A stretch of 64,000 nt of DNA, taken from positions 1,426,001 to 1,490,000 of the forward strand of contig NC_014165.1 in assembly GCF_000092645.1 (NCBI RefSeq). Direction: 5' to 3'. The translations under genes and the position numbers were made by a program. Under the pieces are notes generated by a model. That model was not told the DNA's origin and made no database searches. It saw only the letters and a program-made list of their open reading frames with translations. This document shows, one piece after another, positions 25,320-33,970 of the stretch (positions are counted from its first letter, which is position 1; each line of letters starts with the position of its first letter). Source of the DNA: Thermobispora bispora DSM 43833 (GTDB lineage Bacteria; Actinomycetota; Actinomycetes; Streptosporangiales; Streptosporangiaceae).

Positions 25320-25840
25320 CCCACGGCGTCGGTGGGTGGCCGGCCCCGGCCGAGCGCGATACCGACGGGTGACGGAACCCGGCCGACGCACGGCACCAGC
25401 GGATGGACGGGGCGGCTGACCGCGATAGCGGTGGTGACCGGACCCGCTGACCGGCGGCATCGGCGGGTGGCCGGACCGGGCTGAGCGTGATGTCGCCGGG
25501 TGACCGGACCCGGCGGATCGTGATACCGCCGGGTGTGGCCGGCCCCGGCTGACCACGGCGGCGGCCGGTGAACGGGGCCGGCCGAGAGCCACACCGGTCG
25601 GGCACCGGACCGGCCGGCCGCGGCGCCGGTGGCTGACCGGAACAGGCGCCCGCCCCGCTGCGAAGGCATCACCCGAGGTCAGGCGTGCCGCCGGAGGCGC
25701 CGCGTCCGCAGGCCGGGCGCGGCGCGCAGCGGCCGGTGCCGGGCGCCACGCGGCCGTCATGTCCCGGCGGCCATTAGTGCCCGCCCACGGCACGGCCCGG
25801 GCGATCGCCCGGGCCGATCGTGCGCGGTCGCGCGGCAGGG
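25320..25840. other. 521-base region with no supported gene
   Basis: Between the 72-aa gene and the aldo-keto reductase. Bases 25335-25627 are a degenerate 33-bp tandem array; 25640-25840 is GC-rich sequence in which I see no gene, promoter or strong hairpin. Confidence 0.6.
25335..25627. repeat. Decayed tandem array, nine units of about 33 bp
   Basis: Units start at 25335, 25368, 25401, 25433, 25466, 25499, 25532, 25567 and 25601. Lengths are 33, 33, 32, 33, 33, 33, 35, 34 and 27. Most units begin GGTGNCCGGNCC and contain a GCTGA/GCGGA step and an ATACCG- or CACCGG-like end. It is non-coding as far as can be seen; in one minus-strand frame it reads as 11-residue repeats (SRSAGSGHPAT, SRSARSGHPPM). 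Confidence 0.75.
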
Positions 25841-26839
25841 TCAGGGCCGCGTCGGCGGGCTGACCGTCTTCGCCGGGTCACGCTCGACCACCGGGCCGAG
25901 CACCTCGTCGATCTTCTGCATGAGCTCGGCGTCGAGCTTCACCCCGGAGGCCTTGACGTTGTCCCGCACCTGCTCGGGGCGCGTGGCGCCGATGATCGCC
26001 GAGGAGACGTTGGGGTTCTGCAGCACCCAGGCGATGGCGAGCTGGGCCATGGTGAGCCCGGCCTCGGCCGCGAGCGGCGCGAGCCGCTGCACCCGCTCGA
26101 GCACGTCGTCGCGGAGCCAGCGCTGGATGAACCCGGAGCCGGCCGGGTCGGTCGCGCGCGACCCCGCCGGCGGCGGCTGGCCGGGGCGGTACTTGCCGGT
26201 GAGCACGCCCTGGGCGAGCGGGGAGAAGACGATCTGGCCGATCCCCTCCTTCTCGCAGAGCGGCACGACCTGGCCCTCGATGACCCGCCAGAGCATCGAG
26301 TACTGCGGCTGGTTGGAGACGATCCGGTCGAACCCCATCTCGTCGGCGATCTTCAGCGCCTGCGCGATCTGATCGGCCGTCCACTCGCTGACGCCGACAT
26401 AGAGCACCTTGCCCTGCCGTACCAGGTCGTCGAAGGCGCGCAGCGTCTCCTCGAGCGGGGTCTCGAAGTCGAACCGGTGGGCCTGGTACAGGTCGACGTA
26501 GTCGGTCTGCAGGCGCCGCAGCGACCCGTGGAGCGACTCCATGATGTGCTTGCGGGACAGGCCGCGGTCGTTCTTGCCCGGGCCGGTCGGCCAGTAGACC
26601 TTGGTGCAGATCTCCACGGACTCGCGGCGCACGCCCTTCAGCGCCCGCCCGAGGACCTCCTCCGCCTTCGTGCCCGCGTACACGTCGGCCGTGTCGAAGG
26701 TGGTGATGCCCTCGTCCAGGGCCGCGTGCACGCAGGCCTTGGCCGCGTCCTCCTCGATCTGGGAACCGTGCGTGAGCCAGTTGCCGTAAGCGATCTCGCT
26801 GACCATGAGGCCGCTTCGGCCGAGATGACGGAATTCCAT
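25841..26839 (-). CDS. Aldo/keto reductase
   Basis: 332 residues, (beta/alpha)8 NADPH-dependent oxidoreductase. The catalytic tetrad is visible: Asp/Tyr in FDTADVYAGTKAEEVLG, Lys in ICTKVYWPT and His in YQAHRFD. The C-terminal cofactor loop AIIGATRPEQVRDN is typical of the KCNAB/YhdN-like subfamily. The start is taken at ATG 26839 (MEFRHLGRSGLMVSEI), the usual beginning of the family; no strong ribosome-binding site. Physiological substrate unknown. Monocistronic by context. Confidence 0.93.
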   Translation of the reverse strand: MEFRHLGRSGLMVSEIAYGNWLTHGSQIEEDAAKACVHAALDEGITTFDTADVYAGTKAEEVLGRALKGVRRESVEICTKVYWPTGPGKNDRGLSRKHIMESLHGSLRRLQTDYVDLYQAHRFDFETPLEETLRAFDDLVRQGKVLYVGVSEWTADQIAQALKIADEMGFDRIVSNQPQYSMLWRVIEGQVVPLCEKEGIGQIVFSPLAQGVLTGKYRPGQPPPAGSRATDPAGSGFIQRWLRDDVLERVQRLAPLAAEAGLTMAQLAIAWVLQNPNVSSAIIGATRPEQVRDNVKASGVKLDAELMQKIDEVLGPVVERDPAKTVSPPTRP

Positions 26840-27052
26840 GGAACCCGACCCTACCGATCTTTTATCTGCGGAATCTGGAAGGGGTACCGGGCGAGAGCGG
26901 TGCCCGGCCGTCACCGGGCCGGGCGGGCCATCGCCCGGTGGGGAGGTGGCACGGCCCGCGGCGGGCGTCGCCGGGGATCCGGCCTCGTCCGCCCGGTGGC
27001 CGTACCGGGCCGCGCGCGTACCGGGGCGCCACTCCGGCCCGTGCGCCGAAGG

Positions 27053-27670
27053 TCACTTGTCGCGCACCGGAGCGCCGCCCGGCAGCACGGCCGGCTTGGG
27101 GAAGCGGAGGAAGCGCATCTGCGTCGAGCGCATCGCCGCGTAGAAGCCGACCCCCCGGATGTCCTCGCCGGGGAACCGGCGCTCGGCCTCCTTCTTCACC
27201 CGCATGCCCACGTAGATCATGTTCCCCACCACGAGCGCCATGATGACCGGGAGGGAGAACGTGTAGACGAGCAGCACGACGCTGCGCACCGGCAGCGGGA
27301 ACGGGATGAGCGACAGCACCATGATGAAGAGGACGACCGGCAGGAAGTACTGGCCGGGCAGCCGCCGCGAGTCGACCCAGTCCCGGGCGAACCTCCGGAC
27401 CGGACCGCGGTCGCGGGCCGGGAGCGCCCACTCCTCCCCGCGCAGCATGGCCTCGCGCCGGCGGGCCTGCTCGGCCTTGACGCGTTCGCGGTACCTCCGG
27501 TAGGCCTCCTTGCGATTGACGGGGGCGGCCACGGGGGTACGGCGACGCCCTTCGGCGTCCCGCCGTTTCGGGGTCGGACGGCCCTTCCCCTGGGTCTTCT
27601 TCAGGGGCTTAGGATCCTCAGCGGCGACCGGGGAATCGTCCGCAGGAGTTCGGGTACGGCGTCGGAACAC
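27053..27670 (-). CDS. DUF3043 membrane protein
   Basis: 205 residues. A long basic cytosolic N-terminus (RKEAYRRYRERVKAEQARRR and a Lys/Arg/Pro stretch) is followed by two transmembrane helices (YFLPVVLFIMVLSLIPFPLP, then the SVVLLVYTF segment) and a conserved C-terminus (AAMRSTQMRFLRFPKPAV). Matches the DUF3043 family found near cobS in mycobacteria. Start GTG 27670 (VFRRRTRTP) is chosen by family resemblance. Function unknown. Divergent from the pspA operon. Confidence 0.82.
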   Translation of the reverse strand: MFRRRTRTPADDSPVAAEDPKPLKKTQGKGRPTPKRRDAEGRRRTPVAAPVNRKEAYRRYRERVKAEQARRREAMLRGEEWALPARDRGPVRRFARDWVDSRRLPGQYFLPVVLFIMVLSLIPFPLPVRSVVLLVYTFSLPVIMALVVGNMIYVGMRVKKEAERRFPGEDIRGVGFYAAMRSTQMRFLRFPKPAVLPGGAPVRDK

Positions 27671-27814
27671 GCCGCCCAGCCTACCGGAGTGCAACTTAGT
27701 GACGCCCTCGTGCGTTATGCGTAGGGTGAAGTCAGGCGGCGCTCTCCGTCGCCTGGGGGCCGATACGGCTGGACACAGCCACGCACGATCTTCAGAAGGG
27801 GACGGCCGACGCGC

Positions 27815-28621
27815 ATGAGCGTGATGAAGAGACTTTCCATGATCTTCAAGTCCAAGGCCAACAAGGCCTTGGACAAGATGGAGGATCCGCGGGAGACTCT
27901 GGACTACTCCTACCAGAGGCAGCTCGAGCTGCTGCAGAAGGTCCGCCGGGGCGTGGCCGACGTGGCTACCAGCCGCAAGCGGGTCGAGCTGCAGCTCAAC
28001 CAGCTCGAGGCCCAGGCGGCGAAGCTCGAGAACCAGAGCCGGCAGGCCCTGGCCGTGGGCCGGGAGGACCTCGCCCGCGAGGCCCTCACCCGGCGGAACG
28101 CGCTCAACGCCCAGATTGCCGAGCTCCGGGTGCAGCACGAGAACCTCCAGCGCGAGGAGGAGAAGCTCACCCTCGCCAGCCAGCGCCTGCAGGCGAAGGT
28201 GGACGCCTTCCGCACGAAGAAGGAGACGATCAAGGCCACCTACACCGCCGCCGAGGCCCAGACGCGGATCAACGAGGCGTTCTCCGGCATCTCCGAGGAG
28301 ATGGGCGACGTCGGCCTCGCCATCCAGCGGGCCGAGGACAAGACCGCGGAGATGCAGGCGCGCGCGAGCGCGATCGACGAGCTGCTCGCCAGCGGCGCCC
28401 TGGACGACCTCACCGGCCGGCGCGACGACATCCAGGCCGAGCTCGACCGCGTGGCCGCTAACCAGGACATCGAGCTGGAGATCGCCCGGATGAAGGCGGA
28501 GCTGGCGCAGGGCTCGGCCCCGAGGACCGCGATCGAGGCGGGACCGCAGCAGGCCGCCCAGCCCGCCAACCAGCAGACCCAGCAGACTCAGCAGCTCCGC
28601 CAGCCGGGGGAGGGCGCATGA
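27815..28621 (+). CDS. pspA: Phage-shock protein A homologue (PspA/IM30)
   Basis: 268 residues. N-terminal amphipathic helix (MKRLSMIFKSKANKALDKME) for membrane binding, then an almost continuous coiled coil to about residue 230, and a Gln-rich tail (AQPANQQTQQTQQLRQ) that is unusual for the family. PspA/Vipp proteins assemble on stressed membranes and limit proton leakage. AGAAGGGGA lies about 12 bases before ATG 27815. First gene of a four-gene overlapping operon pspA-pspAA-htpX-pspAB. Confidence 0.93.
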   Translation: MSVMKRLSMIFKSKANKALDKMEDPRETLDYSYQRQLELLQKVRRGVADVATSRKRVELQLNQLEAQAAKLENQSRQALAVGREDLAREALTRRNALNAQIAELRVQHENLQREEEKLTLASQRLQAKVDAFRTKKETIKATYTAAEAQTRINEAFSGISEEMGDVGLAIQRAEDKTAEMQARASAIDELLASGALDDLTGRRDDIQAELDRVAANQDIELEIARMKAELAQGSAPRTAIEAGPQQAAQPANQQTQQTQQLRQPGEGA

Positions 28622-28896
28622 TCGTCCGCATCATGGGCGAGGGCCAGATCGAGATCGACGAGGCCGACATCGACGCCCTCAACGCGCTCGACCAGGAGCT
28701 GGAGCAGGCGATCGAGTCGGGCGACGAGGAGACCTTCCGGGCCAAGCTCAACGCCCTGCTCGACAAGGTCCGCCAGGTGGGCAGGCCGCTGCCCCCGGAC
28801 TCGCTGGAGCCGTCTGAGCTGATCCTGCCGCCGTCCGACGCGTCGATCGAGGAGGTCAGGGAGATGCTCGGCGACACCGGGCTCATCCCTGGGTGA
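28618..28896 (+). CDS. pspAA: PspA-associated protein PspAA
   Basis: 92 residues, acidic, beginning MIVRIMGEGQIEIDEADIDA, the hallmark of the PspAA domain reported as a partner of actinobacterial PspA. No membrane segment. The ATG overlaps the pspA stop (ATGA), giving translational coupling. Probably a cytosolic regulator or adaptor of PspA; mechanism unknown. Confidence 0.85.
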   Translation: MIVRIMGEGQIEIDEADIDALNALDQELEQAIESGDEETFRAKLNALLDKVRQVGRPLPPDSLEPSELILPPSDASIEEVREMLGDTGLIPG

Positions 28897-29786
28897 TGGC
28901 CGGGACCCGCTTCGCCCCCGATCGCGGCCTGACCCTCCGGATGGTCGCGACGATGTTCCTGCTCGGCCTGATCTACGTCCTCTTCGTGGCGGCGTTGATC
29001 GCGCTGGGCGTCCGGGCGCTCGTGGTCCTCGCGATCGCCGGGGGCCTGCTGTTCGTGCAGTACTTCTTCTCCGACCGGATCGCGCTCTTCGCGATGCAGG
29101 GGCACGAGGTCTCACCGCAGCAGGCTCCCGAGCTCCACGCGATCGTCGACCGGCTCGCCGCCCTCGCCGGCATCCCCAAGCCGCGGGTGGCCATCGCGGA
29201 CATGGACCTCCCGAACGCGTTCGCCACCGGGCGGAACCAGCGGGAGGCGGTGGTGTGCGTGACCACCGGGCTGCTCCGGCGGCTCGACGCGAGCGAGCTC
29301 GAAGGGGTGATCGCGCACGAGCTCTCCCACGTCGCCCACCGCGACGTCGCCGTGATGACCATCGCCTCGTTCCTCGGCGTGGTGGCCGGGCTGATGACCC
29401 GGTTCGTGATGTACACCGGGTTCGGGGGCCGGCGGAACGGCAACGGGCCGCCGGTCGGCCTGATCATCTTCGTGGTCTCGGGCGTCGTGTACACGCTGAG
29501 CTTCCTGCTCACCCGGGCGCTGTCCCGCTACCGCGAGCTCGCGGCCGACCGGGCCGGGGCGCTCCTCACCCAGCGGCCGTCCGCGCTCGCGAGCGCGCTG
29601 ACGAAGGTGAGCGGGGAGATCGCCCGGATCCCGACCGAGGATCTGCGCGCGGCCCGGCCGTTCAGCTCCTTCTTCTTCGCCCCGGCGCTCTCCCGGCAGA
29701 GCGTGGTCACCCTGCTCTCCACGCACCCGCCGCTGGAGCGCCGCCTGGAGCAGCTCGCCCAGATCTCCAGGGAGCTGGGCCGCTGA
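28896..29786 (+). CDS. htpX: Membrane zinc metalloprotease HtpX
   Basis: 296 residues, M48 family. Two N-terminal membrane helices, the zinc motif HELSHVAHRDV (H-E-x2-H), two further central helices and the third ligand region RYRELAADRAGALLT. It degrades damaged membrane proteins in envelope quality control. ATG 28896 overlaps the pspAA stop by one base (TGATG); GTG 28893 is an alternative. Placement inside a psp operon ties the protease to membrane stress. Confidence 0.92.
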   Translation: MAGTRFAPDRGLTLRMVATMFLLGLIYVLFVAALIALGVRALVVLAIAGGLLFVQYFFSDRIALFAMQGHEVSPQQAPELHAIVDRLAALAGIPKPRVAIADMDLPNAFATGRNQREAVVCVTTGLLRRLDASELEGVIAHELSHVAHRDVAVMTIASFLGVVAGLMTRFVMYTGFGGRRNGNGPPVGLIIFVVSGVVYTLSFLLTRALSRYRELAADRAGALLTQRPSALASALTKVSGEIARIPTEDLRAARPFSSFFFAPALSRQSVVTLLSTHPPLERRLEQLAQISRELGR

Positions 29787-30334
29787 TGGGGTGGCTGGAC
29801 GCGCTGCTGGGCCGGTCGAAGCCGGCGAAGCCGAGGCTGGACGCGCTCTTCGCCCTGCCGTCGGCGGCCGTCACCTTGGAGGCGGCGACCGGGTTCGCGC
29901 CGACCGGCCGCGGGTCGGTGAGCTTCCGGGCGGCGGAGGGCGGCGCCTTCGCCCGGCTGGAGCAGGAGATCCGCGCGCTGCTCGGCGAGCCCGAGCTGAC
30001 CCGGGACGCCTACGGGTACACCTGGCTGGTGCTCCGCGCCGCGGACCTGCCCACGCTGGTCACCGACCTCCACGCGGTGAACTCCTCGCTGGAGTCGGCC
30101 GGGTTCGGCCCCTCGCTGCTGTGCACGGTGACCGGCTTCACCGGCCCGGACGGCCGGCGGCTCGCGCTCATCTACCTCTATAAGAAGGGCACGTTCTACC
30201 CGTTCGCGCCGCTGGGCGAGGGGCGCCGGGACAACGCCCTCGAGCTGCAGGTGCGCGGGGTGCTCGCGGGCGAGCTCCCCATCGAGCCGGACCTGGCGAG
30301 CTGGTTCCCGGTCTGGGGAGCCCCGGGCCTGTGA
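29786..30334 (+). CDS. pspAB: PspA-associated protein PspAB
   Basis: 182 residues, starting MGWLDALLGRSKPAKPRLDA with a short amphipathic segment, followed by an alpha/beta domain (GRGSVSFRAAEGGAFARLEQ, ALIYLYKKGTFYPFAPLGEG). This matches PspAB, described with PspA, PspAA and HtpX in several actinobacterial lineages. ATG overlaps the htpX stop by one base. Function unknown. Last gene of the operon. Confidence 0.82.
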   Translation: MGWLDALLGRSKPAKPRLDALFALPSAAVTLEAATGFAPTGRGSVSFRAAEGGAFARLEQEIRALLGEPELTRDAYGYTWLVLRAADLPTLVTDLHAVNSSLESAGFGPSLLCTVTGFTGPDGRRLALIYLYKKGTFYPFAPLGEGRRDNALELQVRGVLAGELPIEPDLASWFPVWGAPGL

Positions 30335-30651
30335 CCCCCCGGGGCGCCCTCCGCCGGCCGCCCCGGGGCACGCCGCACGGGTGACCCTGGTGCTCCCCGC
30401 CCCGCCCGCCACGATGAGCACCGGCCGTACGGCACCACCGTCACCGGAGGTGCCCGGCATCACCGGCCGCACGCTCCGGCATCACGGGCCGTACGGCGCG
30501 GCCGTCACCGGCGTCACGGCACCGGGATGCCTCCCCGGTGGCCCGTTCCCCGGGCTCGACCAGGCGGAGCCGGCCGGCCCCGAGCGGGACCACCGGCCAA
30601 TGGCGCCGGGACGCCGGCGATGGCGCGGGAGCCGCGCCATCGCGCGTCAGG
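30335..30651. other. 317-base region between pspAB and nadA
   Basis: Convergent intergenic DNA with no gene. It contains short degenerate repeats (CCGGCATCAC followed by SGGCCG twice; GGCCGTACGGC twice, between about 30420 and 30500) and the nadA hairpin at 30617-30643. Confidence 0.6.
30617..30643 (-). terminator. Hairpin terminator after nadA
   Basis: Perfect 12-bp stem GCGATGGCGCGG / CCGCGCCATCGC with a 3-base GAG loop, 8 bases beyond the nadA stop on the minus strand. No T run. Confidence 0.65.
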
Positions 30652-31812
30652 TCACGGCAGGGCGAGCATGCGGTCGAGCGCGACCTTGGCCCAGTGCGTG
30701 GTCTCCGGGTCGACGGTGATCTGGTTGACCACCTTGCCCTCGACCAGGGACTCCAGCGCCCAGACGAGGTGCGGCATGTCGATCCGGTTCATCGTCGAGC
30801 AGTAGCAGACGGTCCGATCGAGGAACATGACCCGCTTGTCCGGGTTCGTCTGCGCGAGCCGGTTGACCAGGTTGAGCTCGGTGCCGATCGCCCACGCGCT
30901 CCCGGGCGGCGCCTCCTGCACGGTCTTGATGATGTACTCGGTCGAGCCGACGTAGTCGGCCTTGGTGACCACCTCGTGCCGGCACTCCGGGTGGACGAGG
31001 ACGTTCACGTCCGGGACCCGGCGGCGCACGTCGTCGACGCACTCCGCGGTGAACCGGCCGTGCACCGAGCAGTGGCCCTTCCAGAGGATCATCTTCGCCT
31101 TCCGGAGCCGCTCGGGCGTGACCCCGCCGTCCGGGCGCCGCGGGTCGTAGACCACGCAGTCGTCGAGCGAGAGGCCGAGCTGGAGCACCGCCGTGTTCCG
31201 GCCCAGGTGCTGATCGGGCAGGAAGAGCACCTGCTCACCCTGCTGGAAGGCCCACTCCAGCGCGCGCTTGGCGTTCGAGGACGTGCACACCGCGCCGCCG
31301 TGGCGGCCGACGAACGCCTTGATGTCCGCGCTGGAGTTCATGTAGGTGATCGGCACCACGTGGTCGGCGATCCCGATGTCCTCCAGGAGATCCCAGCACT
31401 CCTCCACCTGGGTGAAGGTGGCCATGTCCGCCATGGAGCAGCCGGCGTTGAGGTCGGGCAGTACCACCTTCTGGAAGTCGCTGGTGAGGATGTCGGCAGA
31501 CTCCGCCATGAAGTGCACGCCGCAGAACACGATGTACTCGGCCTCGGGCCGGGCGGCCGCCTCGCGGGCCAGCTTGAACGAGTCGCCGGTCACGTCGGCG
31601 AACTGGATGACCTCGTCACGCTGATAGTGGTGACCGAGGATGAACAGCCGCTCTCCGAGCCGTTCCTTGGCGGCGCGGGCCCGCTCCACCAGCGCGGGAT
31701 CGGAGGCGGGAGGGAGCACTCCGGGGCAGCTCACCCCGGGCTCGCTCCGCGGATCGGCTTCCCGCCCCAGGACGAAGAGCGGAAGGCCGGTCTCGGTGAT
31801 CGCCACGACCAC
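30652..31812 (-). CDS. nadA: Quinolinate synthase NadA
   Basis: 386 residues. Makes quinolinate from iminoaspartate and dihydroxyacetone phosphate in NAD synthesis. The [4Fe-4S] ligands are expected in FCGVHFMAESADIL, VHPECRHEVV and the VCYCSTMNRIDMPHL region, all present, with the substrate loop DLNAGCSMADMATF. The GTG at 31812 touches GAGGGGGGT; a second in-frame GTG at 31806 has better spacing. nadB and nadC are not in the window. A palindrome 18 bases upstream may be an operator. Confidence 0.95.
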   Translation of the reverse strand: MVVAITETGLPLFVLGREADPRSEPGVSCPGVLPPASDPALVERARAAKERLGERLFILGHHYQRDEVIQFADVTGDSFKLAREAAARPEAEYIVFCGVHFMAESADILTSDFQKVVLPDLNAGCSMADMATFTQVEECWDLLEDIGIADHVVPITYMNSSADIKAFVGRHGGAVCTSSNAKRALEWAFQQGEQVLFLPDQHLGRNTAVLQLGLSLDDCVVYDPRRPDGGVTPERLRKAKMILWKGHCSVHGRFTAECVDDVRRRVPDVNVLVHPECRHEVVTKADYVGSTEYIIKTVQEAPPGSAWAIGTELNLVNRLAQTNPDKRVMFLDRTVCYCSTMNRIDMPHLVWALESLVEGKVVNQITVDPETTHWAKVALDRMLALP

Positions 31813-31830
31813 ACCCCCCTCGGGGACTTA

Positions 31831-31845
31831 TCGTCATTCTGACGA
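31831..31845. promoter_or_regulatory. Palindrome upstream of nadA
   Basis: TCGTCA-TTC-TGACGA is a perfect 6-3-6 inverted repeat, 18 bases before the nadA start and inside an AT-rich patch. It could be the operator of a NAD-biosynthesis repressor, but I cannot assign the regulator. Confidence 0.4.
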
Positions 31846-32005
31846 CTAATCATATGCGCCCCGCGGGAGAGCCCTGGGGCCCCACCCGGGCGGGCCCGCC
31901 GGAGGAATGTGTAGGGATCGGCGCGCGTTGGTAGCGTCTAGTAGGACGTCGTAACCCAGGCGGCCGCCCCCGATGGGCGGCCGGCGCAGACGCGGGAGTC
32001 AGCAC

Positions 32006-32359
32006 ATGGCGGTTGAGAGCAGCGAGACCACGCAGCAGGGTGTCATCCTGACTGACGCGGCCGCGGCCAAGGTGAAGAGCCTGCTCGAGCAGCAGGGTGA
32101 GGAAGGGCTGAGCCTGCGCGTCGCCGTGCAGCCGGGTGGCTGCTCCGGCCTGCGCTACCAGCTCTACTTCGACGACCGGTCCCTGGACGGGGACATCGTC
32201 TCGACCTTCAACGGGGTCAACGTCGTGGTCGACCGGATGAGCGCGCCGTACCTCGCCGGAGCCACCATCGACTTCGTCGACACGATCGAGAAGCAGGGCT
32301 TCACCATCGACAACCCCAACGCGACGAGCTCGTGCGCCTGCGGTGACTCCTTCAACTGA
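32006..32359 (+). CDS. erpA: HesB/IscA-type iron-sulfur carrier (ErpA-like)
   Basis: 117 residues. A-type carrier fold with the three cluster Cys in PGGCSGLRYQL and SSCACGDSF. It delivers Fe-S clusters to apo-enzymes; NadA and LipA, both encoded in the window, are plausible clients. ATG 32006 has GGGAG eight bases upstream. Transcribed alone and followed by a strong hairpin. Confidence 0.93.
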   Translation: MAVESSETTQQGVILTDAAAAKVKSLLEQQGEEGLSLRVAVQPGGCSGLRYQLYFDDRSLDGDIVSTFNGVNVVVDRMSAPYLAGATIDFVDTIEKQGFTIDNPNATSSCACGDSFN

Positions 32360-32400
32360 GCTGCCGGCCGCAGCGAACGGGTCGGCCGCTCCCCGGTGAA

Positions 32401-32433
32401 CGCCCCGTACGCGACCATCGGCGGTACGGGGCG
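32401..32433 (+). terminator. Hairpin terminator after erpA
   Basis: Perfect 10-bp stem CGCCCCGTAC / GTACGGGGCG with a 13-base loop, 41 bases after the stop, followed by TCGTCAT. Confidence 0.65.
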
Positions 32434-32505
32434 TCGTCATGTCCGGAGGGGAGTACGCTACCCGTCGCTGATCAGTCGCTCGCTGACATCGAGGAGTATC
32501 GCCCC

Positions 32506-33492
32506 GTGCGCATCGCTGTCACCGGTTCCATCGCGACCGACCATCTCATGACCTTCCCCGGCCGGTTCGGCGACCAGCTCGTCGCCGACCGGCTCGACCG
32601 GGTGTCGCTGTCGTTCCTCGTCGACGATCTGCAGATCCGCCGGGGCGGGTGCGCGGCCAACATCGCCTTCGGCATGGCGAGCCTCGGGCTGCGGCCCATC
32701 CTCGTCGGCGCGGTCGGCGCGGACTTCGCCGACTACCGCTCCTGGCTGGAGCGGCACGGCGTCGACTGCGACTCCATCCACGTCTCCGAGCTCCGGCATA
32801 CCGCGCGGTTCCTCTGCACCACCGACCAGGACCACAACCAGATCGCGTCGTTCTACACCGGGGCGATGGCGGAGGCGAGGGACATCGAGCTCGAGCCGAT
32901 CGCCCAGCGCGTCGGCGGCCTCGACCTGGTGGTGGTGAGCCCCAACGACCCGGACGCGATGCTGCGGCACACTGAGGAGGCGCGGGTCCGGGGCATCCCG
33001 TTCGCCGCCGACCCCTCCCAGCAGCTCGCCCGGATGGGCGGGGATGAGATCCGCGAGCTCATCGACGGGGCGGCGTACCTGTTCGCCAACGACTACGAGA
33101 TGGGGCTGATCAAGCAGAAGACCGGCTGGAGCGAGGAGGACATCCTCGCCCGGGTCGGCGTCTGCGTCACCACCATGGGCCCGAAGGGCGCGCGGGTCGA
33201 CCGCGCGGGTGAGCCGCCGGTGCACGTCCCGGCCGCGCCGGAGGAGCGCAAGGCCGACCCGACCGGGGTCGGGGACGCGTTCCGCGCCGGGTTCCTCGCC
33301 GGGCTCGCCTGGGGGCTCTCCTACGAGCGATGCGCGCAGCTCGGGAACCTCACCGCCACGCACGTCCTCGAGACCGTCGGCTGCCAGGAGTACACGCTCG
33401 GCCGGCAGCGCTTCCTCGAGCGGTTCGCCGCCGCGTACGGCCGGGCGGCCGCGGACGAGGTGGCCGCCCACGCGAAGTTCCACCACCCCTGA
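32506..33492 (+). CDS. adoK: PfkB-family sugar kinase, probable adenosine kinase
   Basis: 328 residues, ribokinase fold. The glycine-rich N-terminal motif (RRGGCAANIAFGMASLG) and the catalytic signature DPTGVGDAFRAGFLAGL (base Asp in GVGD) are intact. Length and neighbours (HesB gene upstream, ctaC downstream) match mycobacterial AdoK (Rv2202c), the bacterial adenosine kinase related to PfkB enzymes; specificity is inferred from this. GTG 32506 has GAGGAG about nine bases upstream. Confidence 0.85.
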   Translation: MRIAVTGSIATDHLMTFPGRFGDQLVADRLDRVSLSFLVDDLQIRRGGCAANIAFGMASLGLRPILVGAVGADFADYRSWLERHGVDCDSIHVSELRHTARFLCTTDQDHNQIASFYTGAMAEARDIELEPIAQRVGGLDLVVVSPNDPDAMLRHTEEARVRGIPFAADPSQQLARMGGDEIRELIDGAAYLFANDYEMGLIKQKTGWSEEDILARVGVCVTTMGPKGARVDRAGEPPVHVPAAPEERKADPTGVGDAFRAGFLAGLAWGLSYERCAQLGNLTATHVLETVGCQEYTLGRQRFLERFAAAYGRAAADEVAAHAKFHHP

Positions 33493-33608
33493 CCGCGGGG
33501 TGCCCGGTGCCGGCCGCGCGGCCCGGGGCGCCGGGCCGGACCGGCGGCACGAGGCCGGGCCGGACCGCGGGACGCCGTCACCGGCGGGGCGGCGATGGAT
33601 CCGGCGGC

Positions 33609-33635
33609 GGGGCGCCCCCCTTCGACGGGCGCCCC
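33609..33635. terminator. Bidirectional hairpin between adoK and tusA-like gene
   Basis: Perfect 9-bp stem GGGGCGCCC / GGGCGCCCC with a 9-base loop, between two convergent genes; 20 bases past the tusA-like stop. Confidence 0.55.
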
Positions 33636-33655
33636 TCCGGCTCACCGGCCGCGAT

Positions 33656-33970
33656 TCAGTAGCTGCGGCGCACGTGGAAGGCCCAGCCGCCCTCCGGCCG
33701 CTCGTACGTGCCCACGTGCCGGTGGGACTTGAGCCGGCACCACGCGGGGATGTCCGTGTACGCGGCGGGGTCGTCGGCGAGCACGGCCACCACCTCGTTC
33801 AGCCCGACCTCGTTGATCCGCTCGGCGAGCATGATGATCGGGATCGGGCACTTGCGCCCCAGGGCGTCGATGGTCAGCGCCGGCACCTGCTCCGGCCGCT
33901 CCGGCCCGGTCCCGTCCTCCGCGGAGGCCGTGGGCTCCGCGTCATCGCCGCTCGTCCGTCTCCGCCACAT
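33656..33970 (-). CDS. tusA: TusA-family sulfurtransferase
   Basis: 104 residues. A variable ~30-residue N-terminus precedes the SirA/TusA fold with LGRKCPIPIIMLAERI (the CPxP persulfide Cys). These proteins accept sulfur from a cysteine desulfurase. The ATG overlaps the stop of the desulfurase gene by one base (TGATG), so donor and acceptor are translated together. The final sulfur acceptor (tRNA thiolation, Mo-cofactor or other) is not shown. Confidence 0.85.
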   Translation of the reverse strand: MWRRRTSGDDAEPTASAEDGTGPERPEQVPALTIDALGRKCPIPIIMLAERINEVGLNEVVAVLADDPAAYTDIPAWCRLKSHRHVGTYERPEGGWAFHVRRSY

